This document shows, in pieces, positions 46,152-58,500 of a stretch of DNA of 64,000 nt. The stretch spans positions 29,553,608-29,617,607 of the forward strand of contig CAMGYJ010000010.1 in assembly GCA_946122785.1 (NCBI GenBank). The letters run 5' to 3'. The DNA comes from Linum tenue (Eukaryota > Streptophyta > Magnoliopsida > Malpighiales > Linaceae). The position numbers were made by a program, and so were the translations under genes. Positions within the stretch are counted from its first letter, which is position 1; each line of letters opens with the position of its first letter. A model generated the notes under the pieces. The model was given only the letters and a program-made list of their open reading frames with translations, made no database searches and was not told the DNA's origin.

Positions 46152-49100
46152 ATGGCGAACTCAGAAGAGCTTGATCCCAACTTCCCTCCAGGCCTTCACT
46201 TGGTCTCCGCCTTCCTCGCGATGGAGCCTTCCGACTCGTTAATCTCCATTGCAAGGTAATGCCATATCTAACCCTAATGCGATAGGTCAGCTTTAGCAAC
46301 TAGTATGGCGGCTGACGAGTTGCTAGTGTTTCTTGTTTGTGTTGATATGTCAAGGGCGTGCGGCGGAGGGATTGTTTCGGAGAATGTCCAGAGGTTTATA
46401 TGGGAGCACTGCATAAACAAAGCTGTGAGTAGAGTGACTATTGATTGAATTGAAGCCCTTTCTTTCTCCTCCTGATTGAACCCTTTTGATATGGAAGGTG
46501 CAAACTGGGCTTCGGCTTTGCCAATTTTATGTATGCTATAAAGCTTGGTTCTCTTTTTTGTTTTTGTTTTCGATTTAGTGCAGGCTACCATAGGTTATGC
46601 ACCCTATGTGAAGAATTTTGTGAAGAAGCTTATTTTTGAAGTAGAGTCAACTCACGGGTGTGTGTTGGATGAATTATACGAACATTATGGTCATTACATG
46701 ACCTCATTGAAGGTAATCCTTGGACGGGTTCCCTAGGAATCAACATTCGTTCTTGATTGAATCATCCTCTCTAATGTACGGAAGATGAACTTCTATACTG
46801 ATTAATATATCACTTGTCTTATAGGAAGACAGTTTAAGTAGAGGAAAAGCCTGCAAGCACATTTCCTTTCTTTTCACAGATGGTAAGAGTTACTGAGTTA
46901 GGACCTGGAAATACGTGTTGTGTGCAATTTTATCATTGCTGCTCTGGCTCGATGTCTAGATGATGGCGTGTGTGTGTCTTGTGGATAGGTTCTTTTGAAC
47001 TGTCAAGTTGTCCCAAATTGAGAAAGTTAGTGGTTCCGCTCAATTGCTCACTTAACATGCTCGAAGGAGACACCGGGTAAGCAGTATGTTTATGATTGTT
47101 ATATCTTTGTTTACAAATGCAGCTCCATGATCTTCCCTCTTGTCAGTTTTTGCTCTTGATTTCCTTCCTCGTCACATTTGTTTCCTTAAAATATGTTGTA
47201 GTCTAGCTGCATTTAAGTTGGGCCAGCCTCTTTCTGAGATTCCATACTTTGACATCATAATGATGTCATGCTTGCTTGATCGAACCCTTTTTCCCCAATG
47301 GATTCAGTCTGATAATGGTAAAACTTCATATAAGATCAATGTACTTTCGTGTTGAACGGATAGTCCAGCCTTTAATGCAGGGTGAAGCATATGGAAGTTC
47401 TCTTTCACTGTCGTTCATTTCACACTGCCTCTTATTTGTTTCTGACACCACTAGCCATTTATTCTGGAAACTAACATTGTACTGTCACTGTCATTTAATT
47501 GCTACAGGTGTTCGGTTTGGCCTTCAAGCCTTTATTTGTCCGAGTTTATACTTTCTTTCCCTGATAAATTCTCCAATAAAACCTGCTTTGAGGTAGTGCA
47601 CATGTTAAGGAATATATATCTTCTGTTTTTTTTTTTGTCAAGGTTGTTGTTTAACAAAGTCAGGATGTGTGCTGTAGCTGGCTGTAATTCTACTCATGTT
47701 GCTCTTAGCCTTCCTTCTTTGGGTTGTTTCCTTGAACTGGTTTCACTAATGACTTACCGGAATGTCAAATCAGGTTGGTTCTGGCGTTGGCTTGGTTGGA
47801 ATCTGTCTTTCTCATGTCAAAGCTTCTAAGGTAACTGATATGAGAACCAAGTATCAGAATATCTCTCATTATAGGTTCTCTTTTGCTTATTAGCTTTACC
47901 ATTACTGCTTTGCTTCTCATGCATGAGTGTAGTTCTGTTCATTTTTTATGTTATGGTCATAGAACTCTGGAGTTATCGGTATTCAAGTAAATTTTTCTCA
48001 TGTAATCTGCCGCAACTGCTCTAGTTTCCACTCGGTGCAGGTTATATTATCTGATGGCGATCTGTCAACTTTGGCTAATATGAAGCTTAATTTGGGGTTA
48101 AACCATACAAGCACCACAATGGATGTGCTAGAGAAATGTGACAAGGAACTAAACCTGGTGAGTTTTTTCTCTAATGATAAGTTATGTTCATATAGTAGAT
48201 TCTTTTTTTTTATAAGGATGATTTAATATTATTAATAGCCAAAATGAAAGGAAAAATGGAATAAAGAAAAGTAACAGCAGCAGGAAGATCATACATGGCC
48301 AAAAAATGTCCAAAAGAAATAGCCAGAACACAACGTAGCCGGCTGTTGGATATATATGCACCCAGCAAGCTATCAAACTATCTACCAAAATAATCATCCT
48401 CGGCCTCCAAACTCAGAGCTTGATCCCCCTGCCAAATTCCAGACGTCCATATCATCCCCTTCCATCTGTTTGGGCATTCCAGCTGCTCCCTAGCCATCTA
48501 GCTGCTGTATACTCCTATTGAGCTAATGTTTGGGGTTTAAGTTCCATTCCTTGTTTCACTGCGCCAAGCCTAGATTCTTTCCGTTCCAAGTTATGATCTT
48601 GGGTAGTAGTGTCAGTTTTGTCTTGAATTGTTTATTATCTGCATTTCTGTAAACGGTGCCTTCGTCCTAGCATTTCGTGGGCAATAAAGTGAATGATATT
48701 TACTGATCCCAAAGCAGGTAAAATCTGACATCGGGAGTAATTCTGAGGTGCAATGCATTCACCTGTCATGGGAATCTGCTGCTGAAGCCGAACTCCAGGA
48801 GTTCATGCCTGACACAGTGTGAGTAGTATTATCTTTCCTTGAAATGTACTTTCTTCTTCATTTTCTGCTTCAGAAATGACAGACATTCTCTTAATGCATC
48901 ATTCTACAGTTTAGGCGCTGATGTAATCTACGACCCAGCATGCCTTCCTCATCTTGTTAGAGTACTTGCAACCTTATTGAAGCAAAGGCAAGTAACTTCA
49001 AGGACAAGGAACAGCATCTGCCAGGAGGATATTGTCAACGAAGGCATAGCTGAAGAAGCTGAGAATGACAAACAAGCATATATAAAGTCAATGAAAACCC

Positions 49101-49288
49101 CTACGGGTTACATTGCTTGTGTTATACGAAACATTGATACCTTCAATTGTTTCCTAGACCTAGCAGAGCAGGGTGATCTTACAATCACAGACATAACCGA
49201 TACAGCGAGGCCATTGAAGTTGCTTCCTTATATGAGCTCCTACAATCCTTCTTGTATTCGTTTATTTACTGTAACTTCCAAACGTTAA
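46152..49288 (+). CDS. FAM86/EFM3-type eEF2-lysine methyltransferase-like protein, 395 aa, 10 exons
   Basis: Exons: 46152-46255, 46355-46424, 46584-46712, 46825-46882, 46989-47076, 47508-47592, 47774-47830, 48041-48157, 48718-48818, 48910-49288, with consistent phases. The N-terminal half matches the FAM86 region (VKNFVKKLIFE, LDELYEHYG). The Methyltransf_16 Rossmann core has SAM motif I FEVGSGVGLVGICL at the exon 6/7 junction, acidic loop LSDGDLSTLANMKLN, and a post-motif LGADVIYDP. The family (human EEF2KMT, yeast Efm3) methylates a lysine on elongation factor 2 in the cytosol; substrate identity here is inferred. The gene is divergent from KIN-1. Intron 8 holds a 5'-truncated LINE tail. 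No defect is seen. Confidence 0.85.
48204..48530 (-). mobile_element. 5'-truncated LINE tail in intron 8 of the methyltransferase gene
   Basis: A poly(T) run (48204-48213) begins about 325 bp that read on the minus strand as a coding end (NLAGGSSSEFGGRG and stop) followed by 3' UTR and poly(A). This is a typical L1-type 3' fragment. Target duplications were not resolved. Confidence 0.5.
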
Positions 49289-51994
49289 AAATACCGGAAC
49301 GTTGAGTTCCTTGCTTTCCACCCTAAAAAGATTCCTACTTTCTCCAAATAGCAGTTGGTCTGCATGTTCATGTGAAAGTTCTCGAGTGATTTCATTCTTG
49401 TGTGACCTCATTTTCCCATCACTCAAAACTCAAAAGCCTTTCTTTCCATGCATTTTCACTTTCCCTATAGATACATTAATTAATTAGCCAAAATCACGCG
49501 GGCCAATGAGATTCTGGCAGATACCTGGGCTTTTTTGGTTTTTACATTTTTTTACTTTTAGCAGAACATTTCTGAAAAGATTCTGTCCTCTGCCACAGCA
49601 AACAAAAAAGATTCAAGAGAGAGCAAGATGTTGCTGTTTAGTGTTTAGTCCAAATCTAATTCTAAAATCTTCGTTCACCATCGCCAGGTTACTATTGGTT
49701 ATTAACTGTGTTCATCAAGGTTCCGGCAGGAAGGAATTCGACCGATCGTGGTCATCCATTCATGGTCAGCTCCGAGGTCTCTCAGCACCAGCCTCATGTA
49801 CTCTTTTGTCAGGTCTTCCTTTCTCCGAGCTATTGATTCATCAGTTAGTCTCTGTTTATGTTTCCTTGTACTGGTTTTCTGATGGTGGGTGGTTAAGCAG
49901 GCCTCAAATTGAGTGAGTTTGAACCGGAAAGTTAGTGCTTGATGAGATCGGCTGATACAAATTTGTGAGAAATTGGGTAATTTTGTGATTCCTACTGGTG
50001 ATTGTTCGTTTTTGACTTATGGGTCTTGCTTAAGTTGACGATTGAACTAGTTCAGTTTCAATGATTTTTGTGCTTAGTTTTCAAATGAAAAAAGAGCCAG
50101 CTAGCTAATGCATGGACATAATAAAAGGGCGATAAATTGAGTTTCGGCAGAGGAGTTTTCTCGAGGAAAGAAGTTAGGGCGATAAATTCGGATTAGGGGC
50201 AAAATTGTCCGTGGAGTGAGGTTAGGGCGATAAATTCAAATTTTTAGGGTGTTAATTAGAGATTTAGTGTTTGATTCTTTCTCAAGGCCATCTGAATTTT
50301 GCACAAACTTTATGAGAGGAAGTATGACCAAATCCAGAGAAAGCCTTCTTGCAAAGCAGTTGCATCAAAATTGAATTGGTTTTCTACTTCATGATTTGCC
50401 AAGTGTGTATCAGAGAAAGAACGAAATGAACTGGAGTAATATCTCATTCCCGTTCAATCTTTACTTCTCAGAGAGATGACACTGAAGTGCTCGATGAACC
50501 TTTATATGCAATTTTCCTAAAATCGAATGGAGCAGCATGGCCATGCAGAGAAATGAGAACAAGTTCTAAGCTCCATGGTAGGCTGCTGCATTGCATTATC
50601 GTCCCATTCCAATTTCATGCTGTTATATAATATATACTTTTTAATCCAGTATTCCTCTCTCTTGTTCTGTGCTTGGGGTGCTATGACCAGCTGATGGGTG
50701 GAGTTGCGCTGATTCAGTTTATTACTTGCTCTAAAACACTACTAGTGTTATTACATCAGGTACCATCCTTTTCTGCATAAGTATGTTATCCTGTAGAATG
50801 TTCTTAGTGGTTTGTCTCACGGTTTCTGATTTGGTTGATTAGGGGTATGTAATTGTATCACGTTCACTTCCAATTCCTTTTATTGTTTAATTTATGCATA
50901 GACTAGCTTCCTTGTATCAAAATCTGGTGTTTGTTTGGTGTTTTCAATGAGATGTGTGATGTGGGTGTAATGCTCTGAGTACTCTGATATATGGGATAAT
51001 TGACTCAATTTTCATTATCTAAGATGATTGTTTCATTTTTCATGTCATACCTATCTTTATGGAGAGCCTAATAAAGATTCAGTACTTCTCCTAGAAGAAT
51101 ATCACATAAAGTTTCCATATTGAAGTACTCCAGCCTCTTCACAAGGAATTCCAGCAAAACCCACTGATTAATATAATCTCAAAGAGCTCAGTAAAGATTT
51201 TATAGCAGGTATAGCTCTTGTGACAGTAATAGTTGCTGGTTTCCCAAGCTATCTATCCGGCGCATATAATATGAAAAAATGGTCTTTTTATTATGGAGTT
51301 GATCTATCTGCTCTCATGTATGCTCCATACCTGCTGGTTGTTCTTTTTATTTTAGGTTGCTGCTAATTTGGTAGTCCGAGCTAGTGATTGTTAGATTGGT
51401 TATTGACTTACTAGACATGAAATTGATTAGTTTCAGTTGTGTCTCCTCGAGCCTGTAACTTAATTATGAGTGTTCTGACAAGAGTAGGAATAGTTTGAAT
51501 GGGTACCAATTTCTTATAGTGCATTATATGTGGTATTTAAGTTATTAATGGTTTAATGGGTGTTTCTACAGGGTTGTTTGTTAATTAAGGAAGTTGATCT
51601 ACTGGCCTGAACAAAGCTGGAGTTGTCTTTGCTACTTCAAAAGGTTCTGACTGGATTTGGTGGCATAAGGAGCTAATAGGGGATGTAAGTGGGAGTTTTG
51701 AATTTTTGGTGAATGTGAACTTTAGATTTTGATTTACTGGGTTTATAACATAAAACTTCTTATGTATAACATGAGGCATCAACAGCTTGTTTATATTGTT
51801 GAATGTCAAGCATGAAACTTCATAAATTTTGAATTCAAGGAATGTTGAGGTTTATCTTGTTAATCTGATGGTATTACACTTGAAGGAATGTTGATTGGTA
51901 ATTCAAAGTCAGATTTGTTAGTTTAATCTGTTAAAAGGGCTATATTTAGGAAAGAATACAGTAGGTGTGGGGTGTCATCACCGGAGCAGGTGAG
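49289..51994. other. Gene-poor stretch of about 2.7 kb
   Basis: The plus-strand frame at 49506-49916 has no recognised motif. At about 51206-51365 the plus strand encodes a stretch with two hydrophobic spans (ALVTVIVAGFPSYL; ALMYAPYLLVVLFILGCC) ending in a stop, preceded by an AG. At about 50690 there is a smaller ATG-led hydrophobic stretch ending CAG/GTACC. These could be exons of a decayed membrane-protein gene, but I cannot link them. Otherwise AT-rich. Confidence 0.35.
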
Positions 51995-52298
51995 CACAAA
52001 AAAACAGATATTTATTGTGACGTTTGGTTGATTTAGCGACGGTCAAGAACCGTTATATATATTTTTAAAAATTTAATGAATATAAAATAACGAAGGTGGT
52101 CAAAAGATAACGACACTCTGCGCCGTCGTTATGTTTTACCGACGGGTGTCGCGACGGTCGACCAAAAGCGTCGCGAAAGCATTTAAGGACAGCGGGCTCA
52201 ACGACGGTCTGCAGGCCGTCATTAAGTTATTTAGCGACGGGTTTGACCATTGGTAACAGTCCCGAAGACCGTCACTAAATTACTGTTCTGTTGTAGTG
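51995..52298. mobile_element. CACTA-type MITE (about 304 bp)
   Basis: The right end, reversed, is CACTACAACAGAACAGTAAT followed by TTAGTGACGG. The left end is the weaker CACAAAAAAACAGATATTT followed by TTAGCGACGG. Iterated (T)TAGYGACGG and CGTCGTTA motifs on both arms are typical CACTA subterminal repeats. A 3-bp duplication is not evident, so the left boundary is uncertain. No coding. Confidence 0.65.
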
Positions 52299-53042
52299 GC
52301 AGCTCGACTCAATGACAAACTTTGTGTTTCTCAAGGCTCTGAGATAAGAACATCATCAACGTGCAAGACTAATTTTTGCGTTTCATGAATCATGATCTTA
52401 GCATAGTATAAGTCTGAATTATCCATATTAATAGAGTCTAATTCTTTGGTTGATTGTTTAACTCATAAGGCACACTTTGCCTTCTATTTAATAGCGCGGT
52501 TATCACGTTAATTGTATAATGTTGAAACTTTCTATGATGAAGAAAAAAAATTCATACATACACCCCCTGTGGAGTTATATGCAATTGTTGGATCGGATCA
52601 CCCTCAATAGATTTAGCAATCACTTTCGTTTGTCCATTCGCGCCATTAAATTTTGACAGGCAACTCCGTTCTAATTTGTCCAACATTTCCACTACTCCAA
52701 TTCCAGCCCAGCCACAATTCTAGATAAATATTGTACACCGTCTTTGATATTTTATTATTTATCCAGGAAAATACCTTCAATGAAATCATATTTTTTACGT
52801 GTGAAATTGGTTGCTCAATACCTTCCTTGATTACGATTTGACAAATACGTGATCAAATTATATTCTCTTTTTTCCATATGTCGTCGGTGTGTGAACAATG
52901 TGAGCTACGTCATAAGAAAATGGAAATGAAAGTTACGTGATGATTGATGACCATTTAACAACCTCCCCCATGTATTATTACGAGCTTTCAAGGCCTTCTT
53001 CATCTAGCAGGCCGATCATTCTGCTTCTTCTTCTTCTTCTTC
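52299..53042. other. Upstream region of the KCS gene
   Basis: About 740 bp, AT-rich, with a CTTCTTCTTCTTCTT tract immediately before the ATG (53025-53042). A longer open frame starting at 52937 is out of frame with KCS and is leader sequence. Confidence 0.45.
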
Positions 53043-54815
53043 ATGGAGCTCATTTTAGCAACCATTGTTACTCTTTCGTTACCAGTCGTCCTCTATTCCA
53101 TGTTCCAGCTGCTCTCCAAATTTGTACACCACTTATACTCAAACCAAAACTGTTACATGCTTGCTTACCAGTGCTACAAACCTCCAGACGAGCTAAAGCT
53201 GAGCACTGCAACCGCGTTGAAGATCCTCCTCCGGAACCAGAACCTCAACCTCGAAGACCATCGGTACCTCCAGAAGTCCATGGTCGGTTTAGGGCTTGGA
53301 GAAGAGACGTACTGTCCCAGAAGCATACTCGAAGGCGGCAGAAAAACGACGACAACTCCATCCCCTACGACGCTCGAGGTTGCACTCCAGGAGATGGACG
53401 ACATCGTCTTCGACACTCTCGATCGGCTCTTTGCCAAGTCGGGAATCTCTCCTTCTCAGATCGACATCCTCGTCACAACGACGTCGCTTTCTGCCCATAC
53501 CCCATCTCTCTCAGGTTGGTAGAGACGGAGCTACATGTAGTTTTTGGTTTACGAGAGTTTACAACATTTTGAATATTCACAATGACATCTGCTTTCTGTT
53601 CGTACCCCTTCTCTCTCAGGTTGGTAGAGACAGAGCTACACGTAGTTTACTTTAGGAAAGTTTATAACTTTCTAAATATTTGTTCCAAGATTATAATATG
53701 TTTGTCATAGTAGGATGGTGGACTATCGATCTTTCACTAATCAAGGTTGTGTAATAAAAAGTTGTTACACTTTTGTTGTTGTTGTTGTTCGGCCTTCCTC
53801 GCTCTAAGTCCTGAATTCGCTGTTGCCAGGTCGGATTGTGAATCGGTACAAGATGAAGCAAGGAATCAAGTCATACAGTCTGGCCGGTATGGGGTGCACC
53901 TCCAGCATCATCGGCATCGACATGGCGCGAAACCTACTCAACACCCAACCCAACGCCTTCGCGATCGTCGTTAGCGCCGAAGCCTTTGGGTCCCACTTTT
54001 ACCGCGGCAGTGATAGGTCTATGATTCTCCCCAACCTCTTCTATCGAACCGGAGGCACATCAATCCTCCTGACCAACAACTCGAACTACAGGGACCGAGC
54101 CATGCTGGAGCTCGTGGCTCTGGTCCGGACCCACGACCCCAGCGACGAGTCCTACAACTGCTTCCTCAAAGTGGAGGACGACCATGGCCTTGCAGGGTTC
54201 CACGTCGGAGCCCTAACGATGGAAAAAGTAGCGAGGAAGTGTTTGATGGAGAATTTTAGGGTTCTTCTCCCCAAGGTGCTCCCGTTTTGGGAAACCCTAC
54301 GTTTCGCGGTGCTGCTGATGCTCTCGAGGCTAGGTCGTCGTCGTCCACGACGAAAATTAATGATCGATATGAAAGTCGGGATCCATCATTTCTGCCTGCA
54401 ACCAACCACGAGGGCTACTATCGATGGGTTTAGAACCGGGCTGGGGCTCGAGGAACGTGACGTGGAGCCTTCTAGAATGACGCTCCATCGATTCGGGTTC
54501 ACTTCGGGGAGTAGTCTTTGGTACGTGTTGGGTTACATGGAAGCAAAGAGGAGGCTGAAGAAAGGGGAGAAGGTGTTGATGGTGACCATGGGAGCTGGGT
54601 ACATGTGCAACACGTGTGTTTGGAAGGTCAACAGAGACTTATTGCAGGGTGGCGGGGAAGAAGAAGACGACGACGTATGGCGAGATTGCATTGACCGTTA
54701 TCCTCAACCGACGGAGGTTAATTCTTTCGCGGCTAGGTTGGATTGGGTTCAAGAGGATTGTATGAACTTCGTTCGATATGACGACTATATCCGAACGGAG
54801 TTTTCTAAACTTTAA
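53043..54815 (+). CDS. KCS: 3-ketoacyl-CoA synthase (KCS)-like protein, 485 aa, 2 exons, catalytic His and Asn replaced
   Basis: KCS enzymes condense malonyl-CoA with acyl-CoA in very-long-chain fatty-acid elongation at the ER. Exon 1 is 53043-53514 and exon 2 is 53830-54815, joined in frame (SLS-G-RIVNRYK). An N-terminal membrane segment (LILATIVTLSLPVVLYSMF) precedes NCYMLAYQCYKP. The FAE1/CUT1-like domain follows: GEETYCPR, MDDIVFDTLDRLF, PSQIDILVT, GMGC (active-site Cys retained), ILPNLFYRTGG, MTLHRFG, SLWYVLGYMEAKRRLKKGEK, GAGYMCNTCVWKV. The family His in the CIHxGGRA motif is Gln here (CLQPTTRA), and the Asn of RFGNTS is Phe (RFGFTS). The N-terminal sequence looks most like the KCS12/KCS19 group. 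The frame is intact, so a non-catalytic role is possible, as is early decay. Confidence 0.85.
53487..53653 (+). repeat. Short tandem duplication over the KCS exon 1 donor site
   Basis: About 58 bp (53487-53545, TTTCTGCCCATACCCC through GTTGGTAGAGAC to GTAGTTT) is repeated at 53594-53652 with a few changes. The spacing of 107 bp implies a duplicated unit of about that length. Both copies contain the sequence TCTCTCAG/GTTGGT, so two donor sites exist. Only the first gives a full protein, because a TAG follows it. Confidence 0.8.
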
Positions 54816-55559
54816 TATGCGCAACGTTGCATGAGAGTGTGTTAGGAGCTGTTTGGTGTTTTTGCAAAATGAATTTTCGGAAATGGACAAGAGATCTAAT
54901 TTTGGTAGTTCTTGTATTTTAGAATTATGTGTATATGTATATTAAAAATAATATTTACGAGGTGGAATCTTCTTAGCACCATCTGATATATGTTCTGTCC
55001 TTCACTAGACAACAATGAGGTAAGACAAAAGGAAACAAAGAAAAATCATCAGCTATAGATAGCTAGCCTAGCTAGCTAGCTAGTAGAATCTTCTAAAACA
55101 AATGTAGCCTTCCTGTAGACTGTTCGTATAGCACAATATGTGTCTGTTCGCAGAGCAAGGGGACGAGACTATGGAGATCGATGGAGCCATAGATCATGTC
55201 CGACTAGAGGATTTTGCTATCCTCCTCAGTCCTCACACACCATTTGTCATCCAAGGTGTTTACGGATGAACTTGTGTTAATGGATTGGATGTTAGATGGA
55301 TACAGTGAAAATTTGTAATTAAGTAAAACCATTTGTCATCCGCATGATTCTACGACGTCAAACGTCTATAAATACAATCTTACATTTAGCTTGATTGCCA
55401 ACTAATTAAAACCGGAGTACTACTAATCGATTTCGTTTATAATGAATTTGAAAATAATTTCAAATGGTAAGAACCAAAATTTATTATGTATCTCTTATAA
55501 AAAAAAAATATTATGTATCAAATATCAAATCAAATATCTTGCTAAGTCGATTTCTCTTT
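54816..55559. other. Region between KCS and the third L1
   Basis: KCS 3' UTR, then AT-rich sequence with a TAGCTAGC run (about 55060-55085). No gene. Confidence 0.45.
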
Positions 55560-58500
55560 CAGTGCAATGGGACTTGGAATCCAAAGAAAAGGCGGTGGCA
55601 ACTGGCAACACCTTTGATGGTAATTAGGGATGCCAATAATTATCTCAACCAGATGGGTATTAATTACCTAAAAAGAGGTCCAACAAGACTCAACGGATCT
55701 GAACCAAGGTCTTTTGGGGCCCAGCCTATTTCAAGAACTCAACATGAAAGGTGGATATCGGCCCACGACAGACCCATTTCAAGCCTCTACCTCGGCCTCT
55801 CCGTCTGCGATTCCAAGCTCAAACGCTGTGTTGACTGGCCCAGGTCTGTCTCTCTCACGGGCCTCCAGGCCAACTGAGCAGGTGACTATTGCTGAGACCT
55901 CACCAGAGGTCCAAACCATCGTAGGACCAAACGGCACCAAAATGCAAGTTTTCTCAGTCGTTTCTTCTGAAAAAAACGAAAGGGCGATCGGAGGTGGTTT
56001 CTCCGTCGGCGGGGGAGCGAACAAAGCACAAGAAAAATTCCAAGCGGCAAACTAAGAAAGGATCCCCTGTAAAGCTCCACCCATCGAAGGCTCTCCAAGT
56101 TTGGACTCCCGTGAAAGATAGGAAGACCAAATCAAAATCTCAGTTGGCGACGCTTACGTTACAAGAGATCAGCGCATGGACTAGTGCGGCGGGGAAAATC
56201 GAGGGGACCTCAGACCAGGGAGTTCCGGCGATGGGAGCTCCGATGATGGCGAACTGCGATCTTTCAACCCTGGCGGGGGATTCAGCGGCTTTGGAAGTCA
56301 ATCCCATACCCTCACAGTGACCGGGTGACTTCGACCGATCTGTTACCCCTTCATCCTGCTCTCTTCTATTTTTCTATGTCTATGTCGAATCTTTCTACCA
56401 TTAACATTCTTGCTTGGAATGTGGGGGGAGCCGGCAGTAAAGCCTTTGCTCGTGCTCTCAAGATGACGATTCAGAACTATAAACCTGACTTAGTTGGACT
56501 TCTGGAGCCTCAGATCAGTGGGAGTGCAGCAAACAAGGTTTGTGACAAGTTGGGTTTTCCCGATGTGATTCGGGTGGAGGCAGATGGATGACAGGGAGGT
56601 ATTTGGGTCTGCTGGGACGCTCGGATATTCAAAGCTCAAGTCGTCTCAGTCAATGTACATCACATTTCCATCCGCATCTCTCAAGACAGTATGCCTGACT
56701 GGATTCTTACGGCTGCCTATGCTTCTCCTCATCCTAATCGGCAGCATTGCCTTTGGGATAGCATTGTTGCTCAAAGCAAGGAGATCAACATTCCTTGGAT
56801 CCTTACCGGGGACTTTAATGCCATTAGATCCCCATCGGAGAAGTCCGGGGCTGCCTCGATGGCGACTATGCGAAGATGCCGCATCTTCAACGACAGGATA
56901 AATCTTGCTGATTTGGTGGATCTCGGATACTCTGGCCCCAAATTTACTTGGACAAGAGGGGACACAGTGGGCACTTACAAAGCTAGTAGGATTGACAGGA
57001 GTTTATGCAACCTTGCGTGGAACTCCATCTTCCCCAACACTACTGTTCGCTATCTTCCCCGCATCAACTCAGATCACAATCCGATTTTTACTTCATTTGC
57101 TTCCCATAGGCATTCTTCTCCTAGTACTCGTGCTTTTAAATTTGAAGCTGCCTGGCTAACTCATGACACTTTGTTGAACTCCATTGGAGGGTCTTGGGAT
57201 GCTACTGCCCCTTTGCCTAATGCGCTGCAGTCGCTGAGTTCTGTGCTTCAGGAGTGGAACCAGAGTGTTTTTGGCAATGTGCAGCAAAGGAAGAGACAAT
57301 TGCTTAATAGAATTCGAGGAGTGGAAATGCGACTGTCAACGGGTTTTCATCCGGGGATGGCCAAACTTCACTCCAAACTTCAGGCGGAGCTGGAGAAGGT
57401 GCTGGAACAGGAAGAGTTGATCTGGTACCAAAGAGCAAGGGAGAGTTGGGTTAAATATGGGGAGCGCAACACCAGCTACTTCCACCAGCAGGAAATCATC
57501 AAGTGGCGCAGAAACAAAATTACGGCCTTGAAGGATCAATCTGGCACTTGGATAGAGGACCCTGAGGCTTTAGCTTGTATGGTTTTTGATTTCTACACTA
57601 ACCTTTACCTGCAGGATGATTCTCCTTACGAGGACCGGATGCCCAAGAACAACTTTCCGTGACTTGATCAAGCTGAGCTCCTTTCTCTGCTTAGACCCTT
57701 CACCATTATGGATATCCACAGGGCAGTTTTTGGGATGAAGTCTTTTCAAGCTCTGGACCCCGACGGCTTCCATGCGGCCTTCTACTAGCAGGCTTGGAGC
57801 ATGATGTGGAAGTCTTTAACTGATATGGCGCTTGCTTTCTTCTCTTCAGGAGTTCTACCGGCTGAGATCTCGGATTCCACTGTTGTTCTCATTCCCAAGG
57901 TCGATCATCCTGAGTTTGTTACTCAACTTCGGCCTATTTCCCTTAATAATGTCAATCTCAAGGCCATTACGAAGGCGATCACTATCAGACTGAAACCGGT
58001 CATGAGGAAGCTCGTTTCTCCGCGGCAAAGCAGATTCATTCCGGGCAGGCAGACCACAGATAATGGTATTATAGTGCAAGAGGTTCTTCACTCTCTGGGG
58101 AAGAGGAAAGGAAAGAAAGGAGGCCTCATCCTTAAGATTGACCTCGAGAAGGTTTATGACAGGCTGCGGTGGGATTTCCTCCATGACACGTTGAAGGAAG
58201 TCGGGCTCCCCAGCTCATGGATTAGATGCATCATGTATTGTGTGGAGCAGAATAAAATGCGCGTGCTATGGAATGGCTCCCTGTCTGCTCCTATCACTCC
58301 GACTCGCGGCGTCCGTCAGGGAGACCCTCTTTCACCTTATCTTTTTGTTTTATGCATGGAAAGATTATCTCATAAAATTGATGAGGCTCTTCATAGTGGT
58401 CAATGGAAGCCGATTCGACTTACTAAGAACGAACCACCTCTTACTCATCTCTTTTTTGCAGATGATCTTTTACTCTTTGCTGAAGTAGAAACGAGATAAA

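Noticed and set aside
49506..49916. 136-codon plus-strand open frame downstream of the methyltransferase
   Set aside because: No recognisable domain, no splice context and compositionally ordinary; not reported as a gene.
52937..53572. 211-codon open frame overlapping KCS exon 1
   Set aside because: Out of frame with the KCS domain, which has clear conserved motifs and a matching second exon.
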